Part shown: positions 1 through 7,518 of the stretch, in pieces
Layout: each line of letters opens with the position of its first letter
Position numbering within the stretch: the first letter of the stretch is position 1
Assembly (NCBI RefSeq): GCF_024124905.1
Contig: NZ_JAMXST010000002.1
Location: 620,001 to 684,000 of the forward strand
Source of the DNA: Cellulosimicrobium cellulans
Lineage (GTDB): Bacteria; Actinomycetota; Actinomycetes; Actinomycetales; Cellulomonadaceae
DNA: 64,000 nt
Reading direction: 5' to 3'
The notes under the pieces: generated by a model
What the model saw: only the letters and a program-made list of their open reading frames with translations
Told to the model about the DNA's origin: nothing
The model's database searches: none
Made by a program: the position numbers and the translations under genes

Positions 1-1107
1 CTGACGAGCGTCACCGAGCGGATCGTCGTCGACGGCGAGCCGCTCTCGGCGCGCCGGTTCGTCGAGGTCTGGGAGGACGTCTACCCGTACGTGCAGGTCG
101 TCGACGCCGAGCTCGCCGAGGCCGGGCAGTCGCAGCTCAGCTTCTTCGAGGTGCTCACGGGCGTGGCGTTCGCGGCGTTCGCCGACACGCCCGTCGACGT
201 CGCGATCGTCGAGGTCGGCATGGGCGGCGAGTGGGACTCGACCAACGTGGTCGACGCGGAGGTCGCCGTCGTGACGCCCGTCGCGCTCGACCACGAGCGC
301 TGGCTCGGCAGCACGCTCGAGGAGATCGCGACGGTCAAGTCGGGCATCGTCAAGGAGGGCGCGACCGTCGTCTCGGCGGCGCAGCGGCCCGAGGTCGAGG
401 AGGTGCTGCGGGCGCGGGCGGAGCGCGTTGGGGCGCGCCTGCTGCGCGAGGGCGTCGACCTCGACGTGGCGGCACGGCAGGTCGCGGTCGGGGGGCAGCT
501 CCTCGACCTGCGCACGCCCGCCGCGCTCTACACCGAGGTGTTCCTCCCGCTGCACGGCGAGCACCAGGCGCACAACGCGCTGCTCGCGCTCGGCGCGGTG
601 GAGGCGTTCCTCGGCGGCCGGGCGCTCGACGGCACGCTCGTCGAGGCGGCCTTCGCGGACGTCACCTCGCCGGGCCGGCTCGAGGTCGTGCGGTCGAGCC
701 CGACCGTCCTCGTCGACGCGGCGCACAACGCCGCGGGCGCGGAGGCGCTCGCGACCGCGCTCGGCGAGGCGTTCGACCTGCGCCACCTCGTCGGGGTCGT
801 CGCGATCATGGCGGACAAGGACGCCGAGCCGCTGCTCGCGGCGCTCGAGCCGGTGCTGTCCGAGGTCGTCGTGACGCGCAACAGCTCCGAGCGGTCGGCC
901 GATCCCGCCGACCTCGCCGAGCTCGCCGCGGACGTGTTCGGCGAGGACCGCGTGCACAGCACCGAGCGGCTCGACGAGGCGCTCCAGGTGGCCGTCGACC
1001 TCGCCGAGCGGGACGACGCGGTGGGCGTGGGGACCGGCTCGGGCGTGCTCGTCACGGGCTCGGTCGTCACGGTCGCCGACGCGCGCATCCTCCTCGGGCG
1101 CGGCTGA
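1..1107 (+). CDS. folC: Folylpolyglutamate synthase / dihydrofolate synthase, 3' part
   Basis: ATP-dependent ligase that adds glutamate to dihydropteroate or reduced folates in the cytosolic folate pathway. The reading frame is already open at base 1, so the N-terminal P-loop lies outside the window; 368 residues are visible. Family signatures seen are VEVGMGGEWDSTN at about residue 70 of the visible part and LDHERWLGSTLEEIA followed by KSGIVKEG, the Mur-ligase-like central domain with its metal- and ATP-binding residues. The rest is the C-terminal glutamate-ligase domain, including VLVDAAHNAAGAEAL. It ends at TGA and is followed by a terminator-like hairpin, so it is probably the last gene of its own transcript here. 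In relatives folC is normally followed directly by DUF4233 and ndk; here about 5.2 kb separates them. Confidence 0.93.
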   Translation: MTSVTERIVVDGEPLSARRFVEVWEDVYPYVQVVDAELAEAGQSQLSFFEVLTGVAFAAFADTPVDVAIVEVGMGGEWDSTNVVDAEVAVVTPVALDHERWLGSTLEEIATVKSGIVKEGATVVSAAQRPEVEEVLRARAERVGARLLREGVDLDVAARQVAVGGQLLDLRTPAALYTEVFLPLHGEHQAHNALLALGAVEAFLGGRALDGTLVEAAFADVTSPGRLEVVRSSPTVLVDAAHNAAGAEALATALGEAFDLRHLVGVVAIMADKDAEPLLAALEPVLSEVVVTRNSSERSADPADLAELAADVFGEDRVHSTERLDEALQVAVDLAERDDAVGVGTGSGVLVTGSVVTVADARILLGRG

Positions 1108-1140
1108 CGCCCCGTCCCGCGCGGCACTGCTCCTCCGCGC

Positions 1141-1171
1141 ACGAGGCGCGCCACCGGGTGGCGCGCCTCGT
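1141..1171 (+). terminator. Hairpin terminator after folC
   Basis: Perfect inverted repeat: ACGAGGCGCGCCA, a 5-nt loop, then TGGCGCGCCTCGT. There is no clear T-run, as is common in high-GC actinobacteria. It lies 34 nt after the folC stop and separates folC from the dha operon. Confidence 0.7.
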
Positions 1172-1300
1172 CGCGTCGGGGACGCCTCGCGGCCCGCCGC
1201 ACCCGGGTGTTTGATGGAGGCGACGACGGCGACGGACACGCCGGGCGGGGGTCGTCGGCGTCCGGAGCACCGGGCGCACGGACCGATGGAGGGATGACCG

Positions 1301-2296
1301 GTGAAGAAGCTGCTCAACGATCCCCAGGACGCGGTGTCGGAGTCCCTGGAGGGGTTCGGCCAGGCGCACGCCGACCTCGTGGAGGTGCACCTCGCGCCGC
1401 CCTACGTCTCGCGGGCCGGGGGTGCGGTCCCCGGGAAGGTCGGGCTGGTCTCCGGCGGTGGGTCCGGGCACGAGCCGCTGCACGCGGGCTTCGTCGGCTT
1501 GGGGATGCTCGACGCCGCGGTCCCGGGCGCGGTCTTCACCTCGCCGACGCCGGACCAGATCGTCCCGGCGATCCTCGGCGCCGACTCGGGCGCGGGCGTC
1601 CTCGCGATCGTGAAGAACTACACGGGCGACGTGCTGAACTTCGAGACGGCGGTCGAGCTCGTCGAGGCGGAGGGCACCCAGGTCACGAGCATCCTCGTCA
1701 ACGACGACGTCGCGGTCGAGGACTCGCTCTACACCGCCGGCCGGCGCGGCGTCGCGGGGACGGTCGCGGTCGAGAAGATCGCGGGCGCCGCGGCCGAGCG
1801 CGGCGACGACCTCGGCGCGGTGACGGAGATCGCGGGCCGCGTCGTCGCGAACGTGCGCTCGATGGGCGTCGCGCTCACCGCCTGCACGGTCCCGCACGTC
1901 GGCAAGCCGAGCTTCGACCTCGGCGACGACGAGGTCGAGATCGGGATCGGCATCCACGGCGAGCCGGGCCGGCACCGCATCCCGCTGGCCTCGGCGGACG
2001 AGATCACGCAGCGGCTCGTGGACCCCGTCGCCGACGACCTGGGCCTGTCGGACGGCGAGGACGTGTTGCTGTTCGTTAACGGAATGGGCGGTACGCCGCT
2101 GTCTGAGCTGTACGTCGTCTATCGTCAGGCGAGGAGGCTGCTCGAGGGGCGCGGCGTACGGGTGACGCGCTCGCTCGTCGGCAACTACGTCACGTCGCTG
2201 GAGATGCAGGGTGCGTCGGTCACCGTGCTGCGCCTGGACGACGAGCTCACCGCCCTGTGGGACGCTCCCGTCCACACGGCTGCGCTGCGCTGGTGA
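1301..2296 (+). CDS. dhaK: Dihydroxyacetone kinase, substrate-binding subunit DhaK
   Basis: Binds dihydroxyacetone covalently through a histidine hemiaminal so that DhaL can phosphorylate it to DHAP. The 331 residues match the usual length of PTS-type DhaK. Visible catalytic features are GGGSGHEPLHAG with His57 and NYTGD with Asp110, equivalent to His56 and Asp109 of the E. coli enzyme, and GIGIHGEPG with His219, the substrate-linking histidine. GTG at 1301 follows GGAGGG at 1289, which fixes the start. It is the first gene of dhaK-dhaL-dhaM. It is not the ATP-dependent fused kinase, because DhaL is separate and a phosphoryl-donor DhaM follows. Confidence 0.95.
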   Translation: MKKLLNDPQDAVSESLEGFGQAHADLVEVHLAPPYVSRAGGAVPGKVGLVSGGGSGHEPLHAGFVGLGMLDAAVPGAVFTSPTPDQIVPAILGADSGAGVLAIVKNYTGDVLNFETAVELVEAEGTQVTSILVNDDVAVEDSLYTAGRRGVAGTVAVEKIAGAAAERGDDLGAVTEIAGRVVANVRSMGVALTACTVPHVGKPSFDLGDDEVEIGIGIHGEPGRHRIPLASADEITQRLVDPVADDLGLSDGEDVLLFVNGMGGTPLSELYVVYRQARRLLEGRGVRVTRSLVGNYVTSLEMQGASVTVLRLDDELTALWDAPVHTAALRW

Positions 2297-2366
2297 GGCG
2301 GCGCCCGTGCGTGCAGTCTCCGAGGGGCCGGCGGACCGCCGGCTCGACGGCGAGGAGAGGTGGGGC

Positions 2367-3011
2367 ATGACGCTGGACGTGGCCTGGGCGGACCGGTGGA
2401 CGCGGCTGAGCGCGGAGCGCATCGCGGCGGCACGGGACGAGCTGACCGAGCTGGACCGCCAGATCGGTGACGGCGACCACGGGGAGAACCTCGACCGGGG
2501 GTTCCGCGCGGTGGTCGCCAAGCTCGACGGGACGGCCGCCGGGGACCAGCCGCCGGGTCAGATCGGCGACGTGCTCAAGCTCGTGGCCACGACCCTCATG
2601 TCGTCCGTCGGCGGCGCCTCGGGGCCGCTCTACGGCACCGCCTACCTGCGTGCGGCGAAGGTGACGGGCCTGTCCGAGCTCGACGCCCACGGCGTGGTGG
2701 CCCTCCTCGAGGGCGCGCTGGAGGGCATCACCGCCCGTGGCAAGGCGCAGGTCGGGGAGAAGACGATGGTGGACGCCTGGCAGCCGGCGGTGGACGCCGC
2801 GGAGGCCGCCGCGGACGCCGGGGCGTCGACCGGCGACGTCCTCGCCGCCGCCGCGCAGGCGGCGCGCGCGGGCGCCGAGGCGACGGTCCCGCTCGTCGCG
2901 ACGAAGGGCCGCGCGAGCTACCTGGGTGAGCGCAGCGCCGGGCACCAGGACCCGGGGGCGACCTCGACCGCGATCCTCCTCGAGGCCGCGCGCGACGCGG
3001 CGACGGCGTGA
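2367..3011 (+). CDS. dhaL: Dihydroxyacetone kinase, ADP-binding subunit DhaL
   Basis: Carries a tightly bound ADP that is rephosphorylated by DhaM and passes phosphate to dihydroxyacetone held on DhaK. The 214 residues are normal for the family. The Mg-nucleotide motif IGDGDHG places Asp35 and Asp37 as metal ligands, and the nucleotide-binding loop appears as GGASGPLYGT at about 79-88. ATG at 2367 has GAGGAGAGG 8 nt upstream. A longer in-frame opening to 2211 has no homology-like content and overlaps dhaK, so it was not used. The gap from dhaK is 70 nt. The stop overlaps the dhaM start. Confidence 0.94.
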   Translation: MTLDVAWADRWTRLSAERIAAARDELTELDRQIGDGDHGENLDRGFRAVVAKLDGTAAGDQPPGQIGDVLKLVATTLMSSVGGASGPLYGTAYLRAAKVTGLSELDAHGVVALLEGALEGITARGKAQVGEKTMVDAWQPAVDAAEAAADAGASTGDVLAAAAQAARAGAEATVPLVATKGRASYLGERSAGHQDPGATSTAILLEAARDAATA

Positions 3012-3745
3012 GCGGCGCCGCCGGGCCGGTCGGGGCGCGAGCGCGCGTCGCGCTCGTCCTCGTCTCGCACTCGCAGCGGCTCGCCGAGGGTGCCGTCGAG
3101 CTGTCCGCGCAGATGGCTCCCGGTGTGCTGCTGCTCGCCGCGGGAGGGACCGACGACGGCGGGCTCGGCACGAGCTACGACCGGGTGTCCGCGGCGCTCG
3201 ACGAGGCGCTGGCCGTCGCGGAGGGCGTGGTCGTGCTCGCCGACCTGGGCTCCGCCGTCATGACCGTCGAGTCGGTGCTGGACATGGAGGACGGGTTCGA
3301 CGGGAGGGTCCGGCTCGCCGACGCCCCGTTCGTCGAGGGCGCGGTGGCGGCGGCGGTGACCGCGCACGGTGGCGGCGACGTCACGGAGGTGCTCGCGTCG
3401 GCCGAGCACGCGGGCGGCACGTTCGCGGTCGCTGGCGGAGCTCCCGCCGAGGAGGCGTCGGCGACCCGGGCGGAGCCTCCCGCGGACGGTGCGACGCGCG
3501 CCGTCGTCGCGCTGCGCAACCCGCTCGGCCTGCACGCGCGCCCCGCCGCGGTGCTCGCGCGCCTCGTCGCCGGGTTCGACGCGACGGTGGCGATCGACGG
3601 GGTCAACGGCGCGAGCGTCCTCGAGCTCATGAAGCTGGGGGCCACGGGCGGGCAGGAGCTCACCGTGACGGGGGAGGGGCCCCAGGCCGCCGACGCCGTG
3701 CGCGCGGTCGTCGAGGCCGTGGAGGGCGGATTCGGGGAGGTCTGA
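3008..3745 (+). CDS. dhaM: PTS-dependent dihydroxyacetone kinase phosphotransferase DhaM (EIIA-HPr)
   Basis: Relays phosphate from the PEP phosphotransferase system to the ADP on DhaL. The 245 residues form two domains: an EIIA-mannose-like domain (about 12-140) with phosphoacceptor His21 in LVSHSQRLAEG, and an HPr domain (about 160-245) with GLHARPAA, His176. A linker rich in Ala, Glu and Pro joins them. The EI-like third domain of E. coli DhaM is absent, so it must receive phosphate from a separate EI or HPr. The GTG start overlaps the dhaL stop (GTGA), indicating translational coupling. Confidence 0.93.
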   Translation: MSGAAGPVGARARVALVLVSHSQRLAEGAVELSAQMAPGVLLLAAGGTDDGGLGTSYDRVSAALDEALAVAEGVVVLADLGSAVMTVESVLDMEDGFDGRVRLADAPFVEGAVAAAVTAHGGGDVTEVLASAEHAGGTFAVAGGAPAEEASATRAEPPADGATRAVVALRNPLGLHARPAAVLARLVAGFDATVAIDGVNGASVLELMKLGATGGQELTVTGEGPQAADAVRAVVEAVEGGFGEV

Positions 3746-3778
3746 CCGGCACCCCGGTGTGACGGGCGTCACGCCATC

Positions 3779-3816
3779 TTGCAGTTGATGCAAAATTGCA
3801 GAGGGTGCAAGAATAC
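3779..3816 (+). promoter_or_regulatory. Tandem palindromic operators over the tetR promoter
   Basis: Two copies of TTGCA-N5-TGCAA lie at 3779-3793 (spacer GTTGA) and 3796-3810 (spacer GAGGG), separated by AA and centred 17 bp apart. A plausible promoter uses TTGATG at 3785-3790 as -35 and AAGAAT at 3809-3814 as -10, giving a start at about the GTG codon at 3821. The palindromes therefore cover the promoter. This short stretch is clearly more AT-rich than its surroundings. By position it should be the autoregulatory site of the following TetR protein, which is inference. Confidence 0.75.
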
Positions 3817-3820
3817 ACGG

Positions 3821-4510
3821 GTGCCCCTGACTCTCCCTGACGTGCCCGCTCGCCCCTCGTTGGTCGAGCGGGCCGCGACGTGCCTCGCGCCGTCTCCCGG
3901 CGGTCTGCGAGAGCGCAAGAAGCGCGCCCGACGGGAGGCGCTCGTCGAGGCCGCGCAGACGCTCGTGCTGGAGCGCGGCTTCGACGCGGTGACGGTCGAG
4001 GACATCTGTGCCGAGGTCGGGGTCTCGCCGCGCACGTTCTTCAACTACTTCCCCTCCAAGGACGACGCCGTGCTCGGCCTGGAGGACTTCTCCGTGCGCC
4101 CGGAGGTCGTCGCGGCCTTCGTCGAGGGCGGCCCGACGGGCGCCCTGCTCGACGACCTCGAGGTGGTCGTCGCCGACGTGCTCGGGCACCAGGTCGTCAC
4201 GCCCGAGCGCATGGCGCGCACGCTCGAGCTCGTCCAGCGCGAGCCGCAGCTCGTCGCGCGGCACGTCGCGTGGGTCGACGGCCATCGCGCGGAGCTCGTC
4301 GACATGTTCGTCGCACGCCGCGCCGCCCGTCCCTTCGTCCCCGATCCCGAGCTCCTGGCCCTCGTGGTCATGAGCCTGCTGCGCGCGAGCACCCTCGAGT
4401 GGCAGCAGCGCGACCGCGAGGGCGAGCCGGTGGACCACCTGCCGACCGTCGTCGCCCAGCTCCGCGCGCTCCTGGCCGACACGCGCGCCCCTGATCCCGT
4501 GGCCCGCTAG
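3821..4510 (+). CDS. TetR-family transcriptional regulator
   Basis: DNA-binding repressor of 229 residues. The N-terminal helix-turn-helix spans about residues 29-85: RERKKRARREALVEAAQ, then VTVEDICAEVGVSPRTFFNY and FPSKDDAV. The C-terminal half is a helical ligand domain without a family I can name. GTG 3821 was chosen because a -10 hexamer ends 6 nt upstream, implying a leaderless mRNA; a TTG at 3779 would put the operators inside the coding sequence. The gene lies between dhaM and a drug-efflux MFS gene. The efflux gene is the more likely target, but control of dhaKLM cannot be excluded. Confidence 0.88.
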   Translation: MPLTLPDVPARPSLVERAATCLAPSPGGLRERKKRARREALVEAAQTLVLERGFDAVTVEDICAEVGVSPRTFFNYFPSKDDAVLGLEDFSVRPEVVAAFVEGGPTGALLDDLEVVVADVLGHQVVTPERMARTLELVQREPQLVARHVAWVDGHRAELVDMFVARRAARPFVPDPELLALVVMSLLRASTLEWQQRDREGEPVDHLPTVVAQLRALLADTRAPDPVAR

Positions 4511-4572
4511 CCGCACGCCCTGCGGGCCACCGCACCACCACCGCTCCACCGCCTCACCAGCTCCCCACCCGA

Positions 4573-4591
4573 CGACGGGCCGCGCCCGTCG
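4573..4591 (+). terminator. Small hairpin between tetR and MFS gene
   Basis: CGACGGGC, a 3-nt CGC loop, then GCCCGTCG. It could act as an attenuator or weak terminator in the 117-nt gap between the tetR stop and the MFS start. No T-run follows. Confidence 0.35.
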
Positions 4592-4627
4592 GCGCGCGCC
4601 CGCCCGTCCTGACTGAACCGGATCCTC

Positions 4628-6355
4628 ATGGCCTCCTCCACCGCAGCACCCCCCGTCGACGGCGCCAAGCCGCTCGTCGTGCTCACCCCGCGCACCGTGT
4701 GGGTGATCTTCGGCGCGCTCATGGCGTCGATGTTCCTGTCCTCCCTCGACCAGTCGATCGTCGGCACCGCGATGCCGACCATCGTCGGCGAGCTCCACGG
4801 CGTCGAGCACCAGGGCTGGGTCATCACGGCCTACATCCTGGCCATCGCGATCGTCATGCCCCTGTACGGCAAGTTCGGCGACCTCTGGGGTCGTCGGTGG
4901 CCGTTCCTCGTCGCGATCGGGCTCTTCACCATCGCGTCGGCCGGTGCCGGGTTCGCGCAGTCGTTCCCCGAGCTCGTCGCCTGGCGCGGCGTGCAGGGCC
5001 TCGGCGGCGGCGGTCTGATGATCCTGTCGCAGGCGATCATCGCGGACATCGTGCCCGCGAAGGACCGCGGCAAGTACATGGGTCCCATGGGCGCCCTGTT
5101 CGGCATCGCGGCCGTGATCGGGCCGCTCCTGGGCGGCTGGTTCACCGAGGGGCCGGGCTGGCGCTGGGCGTTCTGGATCAACGTGCCGATCGGCGTCGCG
5201 GCCTTCGTCGTCGCGTGGGTCGCGCTCAAGCTCCCGTCGCACCGCTCGGGCCGCAAGATCGACGTCGCCGGGATCTTCCTCATGGTCGTCGCCACGTCCG
5301 GCATCGTGCTCGTCACGAGCTGGGAGTCCCTCACCAGCTCGCGCGGCTACGACTGGTCGGACCCGTGGCTCCTGGGCCTCGTCACGGTCGTGATCGTGTC
5401 GATCGCCGCGTTCGTCGTGGTGGAGAACCGTGCCGAGGAGCCGCTGCTCCCGCTGCACCTCTTCAAGAACCGGACGTTCACGATCGCGACGCTCATCGGC
5501 CTCGTGCTGGGCATGGGCATGTTCTCGGCGCTCGCGTTCCTGCCGACGTTCCTCCAGATGTCGACCGGCGCCGGGGTCACCGAGTCCGGCTTCCTCCTGC
5601 TGCCCATGATGGCGGGCGTCATGCTCACGGCGATCGGGTCCGGTATCGCGATCACCAAGACCGGCCGCTACAAGGTGTTCCCGGTCGTCGGGCTCGCGAT
5701 CACCGCCGCGGGCATGATCTGGCTCACGCGCATCACCGGGGACATGTCGATGTGGCTCTTCGGCGCCATGATCTTCGTCATGGGCGCCGGCATGGGCCTC
5801 GTCATGCAGACGATCGTCCTCGCGGTCCAGAACGCCGTCGACCCGCACGAGCTGGGGACCGCGACGAGCGCGAACAACTTCTTCCGCGAGATCGGCGCGG
5901 CCGTCGGCACGGCGCTGTTCAGCACGATCTTCACGTCGCGCCTCGCGGACAACCTCGAGGGCGTCTTCGCGGGCCTGCCCGCGGGCTCGGCCCCCGCCGG
6001 TGCCGAGGGGGCCTCGCTCACGCCCGAGATGGTGCAGCAGCTCCCCGAGCCGATCCACACGGGCGTCGTCGACGCGTTCACGGACGCGCTCGCCCCGGCC
6101 TTCTGGTACCTCGTCCCGCTCGTGCTCGTCGGGTTCGTCCTCGCGCTCTTCCTGCGCGAGGTCAAGCTCTCCGACGTCGCGGGGATGGTCGCGCGCGGCG
6201 AGGCCGTCGCGGACCACGGCGACCTCGTCGAGGACGCCCCGGTGCCGGTCGAGGACGGCGCGGGCGAGGCCCCGGCCGTCGTGACCGCGGGAGCCGCGGG
6301 GGCGGGCGGCGACCACCCGGAGGACCGGGGCCGCGACGCCACGCCGGTATCCTGA
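4628..6355 (+). CDS. DHA2-family MFS drug efflux transporter (EmrB/QacA type)
   Basis: Proton-coupled inner-membrane multidrug exporter of 575 residues with about 14 hydrophobic segments. Diagnostic motifs are LDQSIVGTAMPTIVGEL in TM1 (motif D1), GKFGDLWGRR at the TM2-TM3 loop (motif A), and IGPLLGGWFTEGPGWRWAFW at TM5 (motif C), which marks exporters. The C-terminal tail of about 60 residues is acidic and Ala-rich. ATG 4628 has only a weak ribosome site. The gene is co-directional with the upstream TetR gene. The substrate is unknown. Confidence 0.92.
   Translation: MASSTAAPPVDGAKPLVVLTPRTVWVIFGALMASMFLSSLDQSIVGTAMPTIVGELHGVEHQGWVITAYILAIAIVMPLYGKFGDLWGRRWPFLVAIGLFTIASAGAGFAQSFPELVAWRGVQGLGGGGLMILSQAIIADIVPAKDRGKYMGPMGALFGIAAVIGPLLGGWFTEGPGWRWAFWINVPIGVAAFVVAWVALKLPSHRSGRKIDVAGIFLMVVATSGIVLVTSWESLTSSRGYDWSDPWLLGLVTVVIVSIAAFVVVENRAEEPLLPLHLFKNRTFTIATLIGLVLGMGMFSALAFLPTFLQMSTGAGVTESGFLLLPMMAGVMLTAIGSGIAITKTGRYKVFPVVGLAITAAGMIWLTRITGDMSMWLFGAMIFVMGAGMGLVMQTIVLAVQNAVDPHELGTATSANNFFREIGAAVGTALFSTIFTSRLADNLEGVFAGLPAGSAPAGAEGASLTPEMVQQLPEPIHTGVVDAFTDALAPAFWYLVPLVLVGFVLALFLREVKLSDVAGMVARGEAVADHGDLVEDAPVPVEDGAGEAPAVVTAGAAGAGGDHPEDRGRDATPVS
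6348..6353 (+). promoter_or_regulatory. Candidate -10 box of a leaderless promoter (DUF4233)
   Basis: TATCCT sits 6 nt before the GTG at 6360 and overlaps the MFS stop codon. The same geometry recurs at ndk, smc, lepB, xerC, ispG, proS and the histidine kinase gene. No convincing -35 is seen. Confidence 0.5.
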
Positions 6356-6359
6356 CCGG

Positions 6360-6854
6360 GTGAGCACCTCGCCGTCGCAGCCCGCCGCGCAGCCGTCCCG
6401 CTACGGCCGCGCGGCGGGCCCGGTGCGCCCCTCGCCGGGCGACCGGATCAAGCCCAAGAAGCCCGCGAAGGTCCAGTTCGCGTCCACCACGCTGCTGCTC
6501 GAGGCGTTCCTCGTGGTGTTCGCCACGCTCGTCGCCTACGGGCTGCGGGACGTGCCCTACTCGCGCGGGCCGCTCGAGCTGCCGAGCGCGACGTCGATCT
6601 GGCTCGTAGGCGGCGCCCTCGCGGTCGTGCTCGTCGTCCTCTCGCGCATGGTCGGCACGCCGGGCGGCTACGTCGCCGGGTCGGTCGTCCAGGTGCCGGT
6701 CCTGGCGTTCGGCCTCGTCGTGCCGATGATGTTCGTCGTCGGCGGGCTCTTCGTCGTGCTGTGGGTCGTCTCGATCCGGCTCGGCGGGCGCATCGACCGG
6801 GAGCGCGCCGCGTACGACGCCGAGCACCCCGAGACCGCGCCCAACGCCGACTGA
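6360..6854 (+). CDS. DUF4233 membrane protein
   Basis: Small integral membrane protein of 164 residues. It has a basic, Pro-rich cytoplasmic N-terminus (residues 1-38), then about four hydrophobic helices at roughly 43-62, 78-97, 104-118 and 119-140, and a charged C-terminal tail. It matches the DUF4233 family, found in actinobacteria between folC and ndk. Its function is not known to me. GTG 6360 is supported by a -10 box just upstream. Here its usual folC neighbour is displaced by the dha/TetR/MFS block. Confidence 0.8.
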   Translation: MSTSPSQPAAQPSRYGRAAGPVRPSPGDRIKPKKPAKVQFASTTLLLEAFLVVFATLVAYGLRDVPYSRGPLELPSATSIWLVGGALAVVLVVLSRMVGTPGGYVAGSVVQVPVLAFGLVVPMMFVVGGLFVVLWVVSIRLGGRIDRERAAYDAEHPETAPNAD

Positions 6855-6907
6855 GGCGCGCCTCACGGGCCCGGTGGTCACGGCGTCCCGCACGCCCGCG
6901 CGGCCGG

Positions 6908-6913
6908 TAGGCT
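6908..6913 (+). promoter_or_regulatory. Candidate -10 box of leaderless ndk promoter
   Basis: TAGGCT lies 8 nt before the ATG at 6922, the spacing expected when transcription starts at or next to the start codon. Confidence 0.5.
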
Positions 6914-6921
6914 CGGCGACC

Positions 6922-7374
6922 ATGACCGACGTCGCACCCGCACTGACCGAGACCATCGAGCGCACCCTCATCCTCGTCAAGCCCGACGGCGTCCGCCGCG
7001 GCCTGTCCGGCGAGATCCTGCGGCGCGTCGAGGCCAAGGGCTACACGCTCGCCGCCGTGCGCCTGCTCGACGCGACGCCCGAGCTGCTCGCCGCGCACTA
7101 CGCCGAGCACGAGGGCAAGCCGTTCTACCAGCCGCTCGTCGACTTCATGCTCTCGGGCAAGATCCTCGCGGTCGTGGCCGAGGGCCAGGGCGTCATCCCC
7201 GGCTTCCGCTCCCTCGCGGGCGCGACGAACCCGACCGAGGCCCTGCCCGGCACCGTCCGCGGCGACCTCGGTCGCGACTGGGGCCTCAAGGTCCAGCAGA
7301 ACCTCGTCCACGGCTCCGACTCGCCCGAGTCCGCCGCGCGCGAGATCGCGCTCTGGTTCCCCGAGCTCGGCTGA
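6922..7374 (+). CDS. ndk: Nucleoside diphosphate kinase
   Basis: Cytosolic enzyme that transfers the gamma phosphate of ATP to nucleoside diphosphates through a phosphohistidine. The 150-residue product carries the signature NLVHGSDS with active His130, and TLILVKPDGVRRGL near the start. It is about 12 residues longer than typical Ndk because of an N-terminal extension, TDVAPALTETIE. ATG 6922 fits the TAGGCT box upstream; an in-frame GTG at 6874 lies upstream of that box and is rejected. A strong terminator follows. Confidence 0.95.
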   Translation: MTDVAPALTETIERTLILVKPDGVRRGLSGEILRRVEAKGYTLAAVRLLDATPELLAAHYAEHEGKPFYQPLVDFMLSGKILAVVAEGQGVIPGFRSLAGATNPTEALPGTVRGDLGRDWGLKVQQNLVHGSDSPESAAREIALWFPELG

Positions 7375-7393
7375 CGCACCGTCACGCGGCACC

Positions 7394-7430
7394 GCGCCCC
7401 GTCCCGGCCGCACCGGCCGGGGCGGGGCGT
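7394..7430 (+). terminator. Terminator after ndk
   Basis: GCCCCGTCCCGGCC pairs with GGCCGGGGCGGGGC across a 5-nt loop, a 14-bp stem with one G-T pair. It lies 20 nt after the ndk stop, isolating ndk from smc. Confidence 0.75.
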
Positions 7431-7505
7431 CTCGCGTCCCGGCGCCCCGCCGACGGCGTCCGGCCGCGCGGGGCGCAGATCCGCGGGTTCGTCGGGGGCC
7501 GCCAC

Positions 7506-7511
7506 TAGGCT
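7506..7511 (+). promoter_or_regulatory. Candidate -10 box of leaderless smc promoter
   Basis: TAGGCT is followed by 7 nt and the GTG at 7519. It is identical in sequence to the ndk box. Confidence 0.5.
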
Positions 7512-7518
7512 CGGGTCC

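Noticed and set aside
3779-3820. Upstream TTG start for the first TetR gene
   Set aside because: It would place the tandem operators and the -10 box in the coding sequence; GTG 3821 fits a leaderless start.
2918-6367. Reverse-strand open frame of 1149 codons across dhaM, tetR and the MFS gene
   Set aside because: It is antisense to recognised genes, has an Arg/Asp/His/Glu-rich composition typical of GC-rich shadow frames, and shows no domain.
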